The position numbers and the translations under genes are program-made. Below, piece after piece: positions 42,447-51,400 of a stretch of 64,000 nt of DNA. Source of the stretch: Pseudomonas grimontii (GTDB taxonomy: Bacteria; Pseudomonadota; Gammaproteobacteria; Pseudomonadales; Pseudomonadaceae); assembly GCF_007858185.1 (NCBI RefSeq), contig NZ_VFES01000008.1, positions 1 through 64,000 of the forward strand, given 5' to 3'. Position 1 is the first letter of the stretch. The number at the start of each line of letters is the position of its first letter. Under the pieces are notes generated by a model, which saw only the letters and a list, made by a program, of their open reading frames with translations, was not told the origin of the DNA and did not search any database.

Positions 42447-43289
42447 TCATTTAACCTCCGTGCACCTGCCCACCCTAGAAATCGCTTCGCGCCATTCCGG
42501 AAACAACTCGATGGCCAGCGCTTGCATGGTTTCCATCGCGGATGGCGAGCGTCGTTCCCGTGACTGGCGTGTCTCGACTCGGTGGACCGGTAGGCCAAGG
42601 GAGGCGGCGTTGAGGTACGCCACTCGCTCCGGAATTGCGGTGTCTAGAACCGAGATGTTGTTAGCCCCTGCGAAGGTCTCGCGCAGGCCACGGATGATCA
42701 TCCGGGTGTCCACTCGAATGGCATTCACCTGGTTCAGGAGCAGTCGTAAGGGTGGGGGTGGAATGCCCAGGTGGCGGAAAGGTTCGAGTTCGCTGAGTAG
42801 CTTCAAGGTGCCACGCTGCAGTTCGCGGGCGGCGAGCATTTCCGGGGTGATGGGAGAGAGGGCAAGGTCGGAGGCCAGGATGGCCATCTCCAGCAGCACG
42901 CTACGCGCACCTTGGGTGTCGATCAAAAGCAGGTCGTAACGGGCGCGGAAGTTGTCGAGCAGATTGCGTAGGCGTAATCGCCCGTCAGGGGCGTGCAGCA
43001 GCAAGGTACTCAGTCGACCTTGATCGTCGTTGGAGACGATCAGATCGAGCCCTGCAATCACTGTCCTGGAAATAATCTGGGCAGGCATAGCTAGGTTGAG
43101 TGCGATGAACTCGTACGCACCGACATCAGCCTTCTGGCTCAAGGCGTAATAGCTGGAGAGGGTGGGTTGGCTATCCAGATCCAGTAGCAGGACGCGTAGG
43201 CCTGCGTCAGCCAGTAGGCCGCCGAGATTGGCGGCTACTGTGGTTTTGCCCACCCCGCCTTTGGTGGAAACCACCGATACCACACGCAT
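42447..43289 (-). CDS. parA: ParA-family ATPase (Soj-like)
   Basis: 280 aa. Deviant Walker A KGGVGKTT (residues 10-17), Walker A' LLLDLDSQPTLSSYY (about 34-48), Walker B LLLIDTQGAR (about 121). No N-terminal HTH, so Soj-type. In related ICEs soj is needed for keeping the excised circle. Five nt downstream of alpA, so alpA-parA-orf-parB-DUF2857-STY4528 reads as one operon. Confidence 0.92.
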   Translation of the reverse strand: MRVVSVVSTKGGVGKTTVAANLGGLLADAGLRVLLLDLDSQPTLSSYYALSQKADVGAYEFIALNLAMPAQIISRTVIAGLDLIVSNDDQGRLSTLLLHAPDGRLRLRNLLDNFRARYDLLLIDTQGARSVLLEMAILASDLALSPITPEMLAARELQRGTLKLLSELEPFRHLGIPPPPLRLLLNQVNAIRVDTRMIIRGLRETFAGANNISVLDTAIPERVAYLNAASLGLPVHRVETRQSRERRSPSAMETMQALAIELFPEWREAISRVGRCTEVK

Positions 43290-43293
43290 GGCA

Positions 43294-43524
43294 TCAGGCC
43301 TGTTTGCCTAAGCGTTCAACGACCCACTGCTCGATTTCTAGCGAGTCCCAGCCGACTGCCCGCAATCCAATGCGTTTAGCCTGAGGGAATTTACCTTCCT
43401 TCATCAGGTTGTAGATGTGCGCGCGTTTGAAGCCGGTTTTTCGCTCCACCTCGTCACGTCGCATGATGTGGCGTTCTACCTGCAGTTGAGGTGCTTCAAC
43501 GATGGGTAAGGATTGGCTGGACAT
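43294..43524 (-). CDS. AlpA-family (MerR-like) DNA-binding protein
   Basis: 76 aa from ATG 43524 (AGGAG 8 nt upstream; the GTG at 43533 is weaker). IMRRDEVERKTGFKRAHIYNLMKEGKFPQAKRIGLRAVGWDSLEIEQWVVERL is a complete AlpA/excisionase-like winged HTH, with the KFPQ-(K)-RIG-RAVGW wing typical of AlpA. Such proteins regulate ICE or prophage genes or assist excision. It heads the partition operon. Confidence 0.9.
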   Translation of the reverse strand: MSSQSLPIVEAPQLQVERHIMRRDEVERKTGFKRAHIYNLMKEGKFPQAKRIGLRAVGWDSLEIEQWVVERLGKQA

Positions 43525-43639
43525 GCTGGTCACTCCTGGCGCCGATTGGCGCGTGGTGGGAAGTGACCTGAATTGAATAGCAGAATTGGGGGAGAGTCAT
43601 TGCACTGCAATCAGAGGTATTGCAGTGCAATTGCTCCAC

Positions 43640-44392
43640 TCAGATATCTTTTTTGAGTATGCGATTGGCTGCGGCGAACTTTGCATCCAGCGTGCGTTTG
43701 CTCAGGCCAGGATCGTCTTTGCGATGAGCTGAGATGGAATTGACGATGGAGGATTGACTATCAAATACTGAGTGCGGTTTACCTGATGGCGAGTGTCCTA
43801 AGATTAGTTCAAGCAACGCCCCTATGACTTTAAGGTAGCCGATTTCACTGCGGTCACTGAGTTTACTGTTGGACTTTAGTAACTGATGGATATTTTCTCT
43901 TTCCAACCCCATTGCTTCAAGCTCATCGAGTAGTTGTTGATAAGACGCTTCTATATTTTTTATCCGCAATTGCATTGCATCTCGGTCGGCTTGTAAGGCC
44001 AGATAGGTGCCAGGGCTGATAGCTCCTTGTTGGTTGAAGGACTGTTCGAAAAGAAAGCTTGGTCTTTGGTCAGGGTAGTAGCGCGCCATCCAAACTCTGA
44101 GGTCAGTATGGCGGATAGTTATCTGACTGCAATCGATGGGCGTGCCAATCGTGACCGACACGCCGAAGCAGCCATAGGCCAGGTCGCCATGGCGAATGGC
44201 ATCTATAATTTTTTCGGTATTTGCCTGTAGGCACGGCCATTGGGGGAAGTATTTTGACAGGAGCGCAGGACAGTCCCAAGCCGATTCTAGTATTTGGGTT
44301 TCATGAGCCATGAGATTGCACCAGCGTATAGCTGCGTCAATGGGCCGATAAAAAATTTTTGCAAAAACGTTGTAGCTGTCGGGTTCATACAT
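43640..44392 (-). CDS. Conserved ICE-end hypothetical protein
   Basis: 250 aa. Starts MYEPDSYNVFAKIFYRPIDAAIRWCNLM; the C-terminal part SQSSIVNSISAHRKDDPGLSKRTLDAKFAAANRIL is repeated among proteins I have seen at the par end of Pseudomonas ICEs. A coiled coil lies in the middle (about 140-180). No function known. It is the last gene that clearly belongs to the ICE backbone in this window; the ribosome site is weak. Confidence 0.7.
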   Translation of the reverse strand: MYEPDSYNVFAKIFYRPIDAAIRWCNLMAHETQILESAWDCPALLSKYFPQWPCLQANTEKIIDAIRHGDLAYGCFGVSVTIGTPIDCSQITIRHTDLRVWMARYYPDQRPSFLFEQSFNQQGAISPGTYLALQADRDAMQLRIKNIEASYQQLLDELEAMGLERENIHQLLKSNSKLSDRSEIGYLKVIGALLELILGHSPSGKPHSVFDSQSSIVNSISAHRKDDPGLSKRTLDAKFAAANRILKKDI

Positions 44393-44640
44393 AGGAGCAG
44401 CCTCATATTTGAGGGAACAGATCCGCTAACTACGTTTTTATGGCCTTTACTAGCTGGGCTTCCGTGCGGCAACTGTCCCTTGATTCGGTTTTATTTGTTG
44501 GTAAATCGATATCCTTTTTTTCGTGAGAGATCCGAGCATTAAGCACCTAATGCACTCTGGTTATCGAGTTCTTACGCTTGTTTCAATTGACGATTTAGAC
44601 GCACAGCACCACGGTGCTTCTCCCAATAACCTATGCATCG
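44393..44640. other. AT-rich gap between ICE backbone and chemoreceptor gene
   Basis: About 250 bp without a gene. I looked for a tRNA 3' end or an att-like repeat and saw none. It separates the backbone from the catabolic cargo. Confidence 0.4.
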
Positions 44641-46128
44641 CTAGACTTTGAAAGAGCTTATTCTGTGGTGCAGCAACTGACTTTGCTTATTCAGGAGTCG
44701 TGCTCCATCAGCCAGGTCATTGACATAGTGGGAGACTCCATCACTCAGTCGGTGAATGGTGATGATATTTTCGTTCACCGTTTCCGCGACAGTACTCTGC
44801 TCCTGAGCAGCCAAAGCAATGTGTTGGTTCATTTCATTGATGCCCTGAATGTTTTCGCTGATTCGCGTCAGGAACTCACCGACTTGCCGTGAGGTGCCCA
44901 CCGCATCCTGCAGCGCATTCTGGCAACCCTCCATGGCTTCTCGTGCCTGATGCGCTGCGCCCTGTAACTGGGTGACAATATTTTCAATGACTTCGGTCGA
45001 CTGGCGGGTCTTTAGCGCCAGGGCACGGACTTCGTCAGCGACCACGGCAAATCCTCGTCCTTGCTCACCGGCTCGTGCGGCTTCGATGGCAGCGTTCAGG
45101 GCGAGGAGGTTGGTCTGCTCGGCGATCCCGCGAATAGTGACCACCATCGCACCGATCCCCTCGCTGTCTCGCATCAAGTCACCCAGTTTCAGAGCGGTAT
45201 GGGCTATCTGTGTCCCCAGGCGTTCGACCATTTGCTGGCTGGCGTCCATCATGGCGTTCCCTTCGCAGACATGGGCTGCCGACTCGCGTGTTTGTGCGCT
45301 AGTGCTCGAGGCGTGTCTGGCAACCTGGATGGCGGATCGAGCGAGTTGCTGCACGGAAGCGGCTACGGATTCGACCTGCTGAACCTGCTGGGCGGTAGCG
45401 TGCGAGGTGTGACCAGTTGTTATGTCCATTTCACCGGCATGCTGATCGAGAGCGCTAGAGACGAGCCCGACATCCGCAATCAGGTTCGATAGCCGTTCAA
45501 GCACTAGGTTGAAGTTGCCAGCCAACTCACCAATTTCATCAGGGCAACTGGCATCTAGGCGTTTACTCAAGTCAGCTTCACCTCGTGCTATCTGCGCCAG
45601 GCAAAGGCTGACCTCTTTGACTGGTCGCAGAATGTGACGCCGGGTCAATAGCCACACAGTCCCCAAGGTAGCGAGCAACAAAACTGCGGTGACTGCCAAG
45701 TTTTGCAGTAATACAGTTTTCAGGGTCGTTCTCAGCGCCTGGTTGTTGAACTCAATATCCAGCATAGCCAGCGCCTGACCATGATGCATTACCTGTGTGT
45801 TGAGCCGGAAGGAGACATTAGCCGCGTTTTTCTGACTGACAGAAGTTGAACGTTGCGTACGGGAATCGCGCACCGTTAGTCCATTAACATCGGGGGCGCG
45901 CAACAGTTCATTCAGCAAGTTTTCGATCTGAGCCTGATTACCACTCGCGAGCGGTTCGCTTAGGGATTGTGCCGCAAGCTCAAGTAACGTAGTGGCTTGC
46001 CTGAGTTGCTGTCTGCTCAACTCCCGAGACGTGAATTGATAGTTGAGCGTCGCGACAGCGAGTGAAACGCAAAGCATGACCAGTGTGAGCGTCATCATCA
46101 TTTTGCCTGCGAGCGAATATTGCATCAT
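44641..46128 (-). CDS. Methyl-accepting chemotaxis protein
   Basis: 495 aa. Membrane segments at about 8-28 and 143-165 enclose a small periplasmic sensor domain; HAMP at about 165-220; cytoplasmic signalling domain with the hairpin-tip signature [35 protein letters not shown]. No C-terminal CheR-binding pentapeptide (ends ISSFKV). It neighbours catabolic genes, so sensing of the pathway substrate is plausible but unproven. Firm as an MCP. Confidence 0.93.
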   Translation of the reverse strand: MMQYSLAGKMMMTLTLVMLCVSLAVATLNYQFTSRELSRQQLRQATTLLELAAQSLSEPLASGNQAQIENLLNELLRAPDVNGLTVRDSRTQRSTSVSQKNAANVSFRLNTQVMHHGQALAMLDIEFNNQALRTTLKTVLLQNLAVTAVLLLATLGTVWLLTRRHILRPVKEVSLCLAQIARGEADLSKRLDASCPDEIGELAGNFNLVLERLSNLIADVGLVSSALDQHAGEMDITTGHTSHATAQQVQQVESVAASVQQLARSAIQVARHASSTSAQTRESAAHVCEGNAMMDASQQMVERLGTQIAHTALKLGDLMRDSEGIGAMVVTIRGIAEQTNLLALNAAIEAARAGEQGRGFAVVADEVRALALKTRQSTEVIENIVTQLQGAAHQAREAMEGCQNALQDAVGTSRQVGEFLTRISENIQGINEMNQHIALAAQEQSTVAETVNENIITIHRLSDGVSHYVNDLADGARLLNKQSQLLHHRISSFKV

Positions 46129-46563
46129 GGATCTCGTTTTATTGGCGTGGTCTTTCAGCAGAAACGATGCAGGGTTAATTTCATCCTGATGCGACTCGCG
46201 GCATTGCGGAGTAGGCGAGATAATCGGCGAAACGCGGATCTGAAATTTGTGTAGAATTAAGAATTACTGAGGTAGCACAAGTCATAGGCGATCTCGGTGT
46301 GAACGACGGATATGTTCTCGGTAGCGCTAATCTTCAGTGCAGCCGGACAAACGCAAAAGACACACGAACGGCTATTGTGCTCGGTAGGAGTTACCTGCAG
46401 ATTGCCGTTCAGCTCGTTGAGGCCCACCTTCCATTTGTCGACCCACTTCCATATCCAATATTTATTTCGACGAACGGTTAACTTGGAAGCCAACGCGTCC
46501 GTGGCGGGGAAGAGTTGAGCGCCACCTCGACGTATCGCTACATCGAGGATAATGCTCTTGACC
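46129..46563. other. Gap with possible coding relics
   Basis: On the minus strand 46184-46280 one frame reads ...[20 protein letters not shown] then stop, and an adjacent frame reads ...[16 protein letters not shown] then stop. Both look more protein-like than random, as if a gene end decayed by frameshift. No intact gene is present. Confidence 0.3.
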
Positions 46564-47525
46564 TCAAAAGGTGTGCGCGTAACGTACCTGCACGACGTAG
46601 TCGTTGCGTGCGCGGTTCTCTACTTCGGTCTCACGATAAGTGTTGAACCAGACACCATCACCATCGCCTACTTTCCAGAACACCCCAGGGCCAATCCCAA
46701 GCACTTTTTCGCGAGAGTCGGCGAGGCGGTGACCATTGACCTCATCATCACTTATTTGTTTGAAGTAATACCCATTGAGGCCAACTGAGACGTTGGGTAT
46801 CACTTCATAGGAGGCAGTAAAGTTAATCCATGCTGCTTTGCCTGCCTGGGTATCACGCACAGGCTGACCTTCGAACAGTTGCACTGAACTGCTGGCTGGG
46901 TCCTTGTTTTTAAAGTTTTGCAGATAGTGCAAGCGCCAGCTCACTTCCCAGCGGGGTGCGGGCATCCAGGTCGCCGCCCAGTAAGGATTGATCGAGTAGA
47001 AGTTAGATCCTTGGTTGAGGTCCTTGTGTTCATCGTATTTACCGACGGGTAACAACACATCCAGTGCCAGGCGCTGGACGAAAATAGGTCGTCCATGCTC
47101 ATCGACAATAGGATCGAACTGCACCAGCGGGCCGGTGGTGACGTCGCCAACTCCAGTGGCGTTGTCCTTGAGTTGTGGACCGTTGCTACCAAAGTCACCG
47201 TCGAGTGAAACGATCGGCACAATGATGTTCCAGCCCAGGTGTGCGCCCGCGCCAATAGTGTTGGGCGAGTAATAGCTGAGTTGGTTGATCAGGCTGGTGA
47301 CATTGATCTTCGGGTTATCAAAGTCTTTGATTTCCTTACCCGAGTTATTTCGAATCGAACTGGCGCTGGTGTACTTCAAGTATTGCTGGAACGAAAAGCC
47401 GGGCAGGCCGGCAAATCCATCGTAAAAACTGGTGCCTCCCAGATTGATCCCGTTCGGCTCCCCAACGCTAGGCGGTGGAGGGCCGTTGGCGGCTACAGTT
47501 TCTAGGGACGAGAGAGTGGCGAGGA

Positions 47526-48092
47526 CTAGGCTCTGTACGTAAAGTATTGTCGCAAGCACCGCATAGCGCAGGCCAATGAGACCATCGCCGCAAAACTTGT
47601 TGCGAGCTTGTCGAAGCGCGTCACGATGCGACGGTTCTCCTTCAGCCAGCCAAACATGCGTTCGATGATGTTGCGCTGCCGATATTTGGGGCGATCAAAA
47701 AGTCGAGGCAATCCTGGCTTGGTTTTGCGCTTCATGCTTCGCAACGGAATGACTGGCTGCATGCGATAACGATCACAATACTGGCGCAGCGCTTCAGCGT
47801 CGTAACCCTTGTCAGCCAGCAACCAGCGGCAACGCTTGCGTGGGCGACCGCGCAGGCTGGGTATGCAAGCCTGATCGAGTAGCGGTTGGGCATAGGCTAT
47901 ATCGCTGGCTTGTCCGCCTGACAACAGGAAACGCAGAGGCACACCATTGGCGTCGCACAGCATGTGAATCTTGGTCGTCAGGCCACCCCGGCTGCGCCCG
48001 AGCGCGTGGTCTTGCGGTTCTTCAAATCCCCTTTTTTCCCGGCACCTGATGAGGCCCGGGTTGCTCGTACGGCAGTGGAGTCGATCATCCAT
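47526..48092 (-). CDS. IS5-family transposase, second frame
   Basis: About 180 residues reached by frameshift from the first frame: GGLTTKIHMLCDANGVPLRFLLSGGQASD, WLLADKGYDAEALR (second Asp), RNIIERMFGWLKENRRIVTRFDKLATSFAAM (final Glu). Together the two frames give the full DDE transposase. Its TAG stop is completed by the TA target duplication outside the element. Confidence 0.88.
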   Translation of the reverse strand: MDDRLHCRTSNPGLIRCREKRGFEEPQDHALGRSRGGLTTKIHMLCDANGVPLRFLLSGGQASDIAYAQPLLDQACIPSLRGRPRKRCRWLLADKGYDAEALRQYCDRYRMQPVIPLRSMKRKTKPGLPRLFDRPKYRQRNIIERMFGWLKENRRIVTRFDKLATSFAAMVSLACAMRCLRQYFTYRA

Positions 48093-48449
48093 GTTTCCAA
48101 GTCAATCAAACCCTGCTCATTCAATCGGATATGAAGACGCTTGAGCATCTGATCAAAAGCTCCGCAATCACGCCATCCCCGGAACCGTTGATAGATCGTT
48201 GACCAAGGGCCGAATCGTTCGGGCATGTCTCGCCAGGCTGCGCCAGAGCAAAGCACCCAGAGAATACCGTTTAGCATCAGGCGATCATCGGCCCGAGGGC
48301 GCCCGGTGCGCTGATTTTTGGTGAAGATATCTGCAACCAGATCCCAGGCTGCGTCGGGGAGTTCATACCGCTTTGCCATCTTGGCCTCCTGGCTTTAATG
48401 GCGGTGTATTTTACAGAAAATCGTATTTCTTGGGTTTACGTACAGAGCC
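47529..48449 (-). mobile_element. IS5-family insertion sequence (IS427-like), 921 bp
   Basis: Ends share the 15-bp inverted repeat GGCTCTGTACGTAAA; flanked by a TA duplication (47527-47528, 48450-48451). Two overlapping minus-strand frames encode the transposase, as in the IS427 group with programmed frameshifting. Both ends and both frames look intact, so the copy may be active. Confidence 0.9.
47978..48379 (-). CDS. IS5-family transposase, first frame
   Basis: 133 aa. MAKRYELPDAAWDLVADIF, RPRADDRLMLNGILWVLCSGAAWRDMPERFGPWSTIYQRFRGW is the DUF4096/HTH N-terminal part of IS5-type transposases, and METWMIDST supplies the first catalytic Asp of the DDE triad. A run of six A before GGGG near 48030 is a plausible slippery site leading into the second frame. 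Confidence 0.88.
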   Translation of the reverse strand: MAKRYELPDAAWDLVADIFTKNQRTGRPRADDRLMLNGILWVLCSGAAWRDMPERFGPWSTIYQRFRGWRDCGAFDQMLKRLHIRLNEQGLIDLETWMIDSTAVRATRASSGAGKKGDLKNRKTTRSGAAGVA

Positions 48450-48581
48450 TAGCAAGGCTGGACAAATTTTTTTTATTGTGTTCATCGTTGTTGGCTCTAT
48501 TGTTATTTTTTTTGGCGCTATTTGGTAATTCCCAGAGTGCTTTTGCATCAAGCAATCTGGTACCAATGTGCTTTTGGCACA

Positions 48582-49577
48582 TTATTTTTTTGCTTGCGTG
48601 GTACCTGGGCTCGCGGCATCAGACGCTGAGGGCTTTGCTCTGAATCGATGGAAAGGGCAACCCGCGACTTTCGCCTGCTCGCTCTGCTGATCTGGTGTTT
48701 TAGATGCACCCGCAGCGCGCTTGGCGGCATGCGCCACTTGCCGGCGTTCCGTGAAGGTGTCCTTCGGATCAGGGATCACCTTTTCCCCCATCCACAGAAA
48801 ACCGGCAGTAAACAAACGCAATGCTTTCCTGGCCAACGGTGAGGGTCGTTTGAGTTCGTAGGCGCGGATCAGATGATCGGGATAAAGACTGATCACCCAG
48901 GCAAATACCAGAGAGTGTGAGAACTTTGGAAAATAACGATCGGCGAACTGTTGGATTATTGCTCGCGCCGCCGGTGGGCCCATGTCGTGTTTGGGAACAT
49001 CCTCACTTTCCCAGCGATCCATGAAGGCCATGATTCCATCAAAGGAATCAGGGAAGCCTGTAATCGCTTCGCCCGTCCCGGCGTTGCGAAAAATGGTTGA
49101 CATCTGGTGCCAGTATTTAACAGCGGCGAGCTTCTCTTTTTCGCTCATGCCCGCCATACCTACGCGTTGCATCAGGCGATGCATGCCGGCTGCTTCATAG
49201 CAAAGCGTGTAGACGTAGGTGTCGTTGCGGCTGAAGCTCTCGCCAAATCGCTGAGCGTAGTGGGAGTGTATTTTGTTTATCGACTCAACGTTTTCGCGGG
49301 TCTTGTCGTGGTGTGAACCGTAATGCCACCAAACCTGCATCTTCCAGGATGTGTCATCGGAGCGTCTGAATGAGTTTTTTAGAATTTTCCCGTCACCGTT
49401 GTCAATGAGAGGCAACGCGTCCAATTCCCTTACGAAGAAGTGAGGGAAAGTGACGGCGTACACAAGATTCATGATGAAGTCGGTTGGCCGATAAGCCGCA
49501 GAGAGTTTCCAGATCTCGTCATAGTCGGTAGCAGGGTCGAGCTGATCAATACGCGCGGCGATCCATTTGCGGGTCAT
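48582..49577 (-). CDS. DUF2236 (MpaB/rubber-oxygenase catalytic domain) protein A
   Basis: 331 aa. Recognised as DUF2236 by its helical core with ESINKIHSHYAQRFGESFSRNDTYVYTLCYEAAGMHRLMQR (about 100-140; candidate haem-binding His and Arg) and GFPDSFDGIMAFMDRWE. Family members include MpaB, which cleaves a prenyl C=C in mycophenolic acid synthesis, and latex-clearing protein, a b-haem dioxygenase cutting polyisoprene. The C-terminus has VAGCPFHRF, shared with the paralogue at 51401. ATG start, AGGAAAACC upstream. Control by the adjacent PucR protein is likely. Substrate unknown. Confidence 0.78.
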   Translation of the reverse strand: MTRKWIAARIDQLDPATDYDEIWKLSAAYRPTDFIMNLVYAVTFPHFFVRELDALPLIDNGDGKILKNSFRRSDDTSWKMQVWWHYGSHHDKTRENVESINKIHSHYAQRFGESFSRNDTYVYTLCYEAAGMHRLMQRVGMAGMSEKEKLAAVKYWHQMSTIFRNAGTGEAITGFPDSFDGIMAFMDRWESEDVPKHDMGPPAARAIIQQFADRYFPKFSHSLVFAWVISLYPDHLIRAYELKRPSPLARKALRLFTAGFLWMGEKVIPDPKDTFTERRQVAHAAKRAAGASKTPDQQSEQAKVAGCPFHRFRAKPSASDAASPGTTQAKK

Positions 49578-49705
49578 CGGGTTTTCCTCTTATTTTTGTT
49601 GTCATCTCACTGGGCGCATGGTCATTGCGCTTCCTGCGGATGGCTTACAAGTTAGAAGAAGTACCGAGCGCAGTCATTAGGCCGGAAAACCAAAATAATG
49701 ATTGG

Positions 49706-49721
49706 TTTTGGTATTGCAGTA
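49706..49721 (-). promoter_or_regulatory. Shared operator element upstream of DUF2236 gene A
   Basis: On the sense strand of the gene: TACTGCAATACCAAAA, about 130 nt before the start codon. The identical 16-mer in the same orientation precedes DUF2236 gene B (51194-51209). A binding site for the PucR-type regulator encoded between the two genes is the simplest reading. Confidence 0.65.
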
Positions 49722-49798
49722 CGGCGGCCCTCGAGCGCTTGAAACGTGCGTTGATGGTCTATCGACTGGGATACATCAATCTCACTGTTTACCTGTTT

Positions 49799-51094
49799 CT
49801 ATTCCCTTTCATGCTTGAGGACACGGCCCTCGTACTGGGTGATCAGGTGCAAGGCGCAGCGTATTTCGAGCTCTCGTTGCTTGATAGGACAACCCAGCAG
49901 TAGTTCTATCTGTTGCAGTCGATACACTAGCGTGTTGCGGTGAATACCTAGCGCTTCAGCACCGTGGAGCAAGCTGTTGCCTGACTGCAAGTAAGCGCTG
50001 AGTGTTTGGCGGTAGCCGCCGGCTTTCTCTGATTTGTTTGCCAGAGGTCCGAGCACGGAGTCGACATACCACGCGGCCTTTTCAAGATCCTGACCGACCA
50101 GGATCGTCAGGACATGGTCAGCCCAGCGCATGACGCCTTTGATTGGGGAAAGGATTGCAACGCTACTGACATCTCTGGCTTGAAGATGAGTACGCCTGAA
50201 CCCAGCAGGGCCCTTCGCTGGTTCACCCAGTGCACATTGAGTTCCACTTAATTGCCCCAGTGTTTCTTCAAGTCGTTTCAGTTGGGTCGGAGTAGGGGCG
50301 CGCGGTGTACTGACCCAAGCCCATGTCAAATGCTGAGTGAAGGAAACTACCAGCGGTGTATCGCCGATGATTGCATCTTGTAAATTGCGTTGTAACTCAC
50401 CCAAGTCTGAGCTGAGCTTGGTGTTGAGATCAGAAATAATGATACCGACATGGAAATGCTCAAGATCCAGGCCATGATCTTTTTTGATTTGCTTTAGCTC
50501 GAATGGTTGAAGCGCGCCCGCATTGCCGATCAACTTTTCCACAAGGGCGCGGCGTCTCGCGATTTGACTTTCCATCAGCACCTGACGCTCGTCCAGGTAG
50601 CACAGCACAAAGTGCTCGATGATTTCATCCACCACGCCTGCACCGTTGGTGACTAACCGTTGAACCGTTGAGGGTGCAAAAGTCCTGGACGCCGACGCGG
50701 TGAAAAAATGATTGACCCAGATAGTCTGGTTGGCTCGCATGTTTTTGACGATGCTGCTGAACGGTACTTCGCGACGTGCAGCTTGTCGCGCCATTGAAGG
50801 GATCAATTTCAGCGTAAAGTGCTCACTGTTTCTCGATAACGAACTCATGAATATATCGAGGATGAGCGTTTCAAGGTTGAGGCGTATCTCTGGCGTCGGC
50901 AAGTCAGGCACCGTTTGAAATTCGTCCTGCAAGCGCTTGAGGGAACTGGCGGCCTCCTCAAGCGCCCAGGCCACCGCACCTTCACCCATCTTCAACACAG
51001 CATTGGTCAGATGATGCTGACCAATCACCGCCTTGGAAAAAGCGTCCTCGACCGAGCCTTTTGGCTGCAGGTGAGAATAGAGATCAGTAGTCAA
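49799..51094 (-). CDS. PucR/CdaR-family transcriptional regulator
   Basis: 431 aa. The C-terminal PucR helix-turn-helix (HTH_30, about 365-420) reads LLHGAEALGIHRNTLVYRLQQIELLLG, the hallmark of the family. A GGDEF-like middle domain and a helical N-terminal sensory region precede it. Such proteins activate catabolic genes in response to a substrate. It lies between the two DUF2236 genes and close to an inverted repeat (51171-51202) in its own upstream region, so it probably controls both and itself. Confidence 0.85.
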   Translation of the reverse strand: MTTDLYSHLQPKGSVEDAFSKAVIGQHHLTNAVLKMGEGAVAWALEEAASSLKRLQDEFQTVPDLPTPEIRLNLETLILDIFMSSLSRNSEHFTLKLIPSMARQAARREVPFSSIVKNMRANQTIWVNHFFTASASRTFAPSTVQRLVTNGAGVVDEIIEHFVLCYLDERQVLMESQIARRRALVEKLIGNAGALQPFELKQIKKDHGLDLEHFHVGIIISDLNTKLSSDLGELQRNLQDAIIGDTPLVVSFTQHLTWAWVSTPRAPTPTQLKRLEETLGQLSGTQCALGEPAKGPAGFRRTHLQARDVSSVAILSPIKGVMRWADHVLTILVGQDLEKAAWYVDSVLGPLANKSEKAGGYRQTLSAYLQSGNSLLHGAEALGIHRNTLVYRLQQIELLLGCPIKQRELEIRCALHLITQYEGRVLKHERE

Positions 51095-51170
51095 ACGGTA
51101 CTCCCTGTGAGTCGTAATGATTATTTATGTACGCATCACGCAGCCGCCCGTGGGGATCCAGCGCACTGTG

Positions 51171-51209
51171 ATTGCAGTATAGCGTCGCGGTGATACTGCA
51201 ATACCAAAA
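51171..51209 (+). promoter_or_regulatory. Inverted-repeat operator upstream of DUF2236 gene B and pucR
   Basis: ATTGCAGTAT (51171-51180) and ATACTGCAAT (51193-51202) form perfect 10-bp arms separated by 12 bp, in the divergent region between pucR and gene B. The right half continues into TACTGCAATACCAAAA, identical to the site before gene A. Confidence 0.72.
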
Positions 51210-51400
51210 ACGCCGTCGAGCTTGGATGGACAGACCGGAGACTGGCCCGGGGCGAGGCCCTATCGTAAGTGGTGGTGTTTTTAAATCGAGAGCACCCAGA
51301 CGTTGCGCCATGAGCGCTTCTGTCTGACGACTGAAGGCCGCTGATCAGAGGCCTCTATTTTCGTATTCACTATGTGCACTCAAGCGAAGAGAGGATCTAC

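Larger units (their letters stand above)
46564..48485 (-). pseudogene. SphA/phenol_MetA_deg-family outer-membrane protein gene, interrupted by an IS
   Basis: The remaining reading frame (46564-47528) encodes ~320 residues of a beta-rich outer-membrane protein ending in RYAHTF (terminal Phe), with SINPYWAATWMPAPRWEVSWRLHYLQNF typical of the phenol meta-degradation/SphA family thought to take up hydrophobic or aromatic substrates. Removing the IS (47529-48449) and one copy of the TA duplication restores ATG 48485 and a signal peptide MNTIKKICPALLVLATL... ending VAANG. So the gene was intact until a recent insertion in its signal sequence. Confidence 0.85.
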
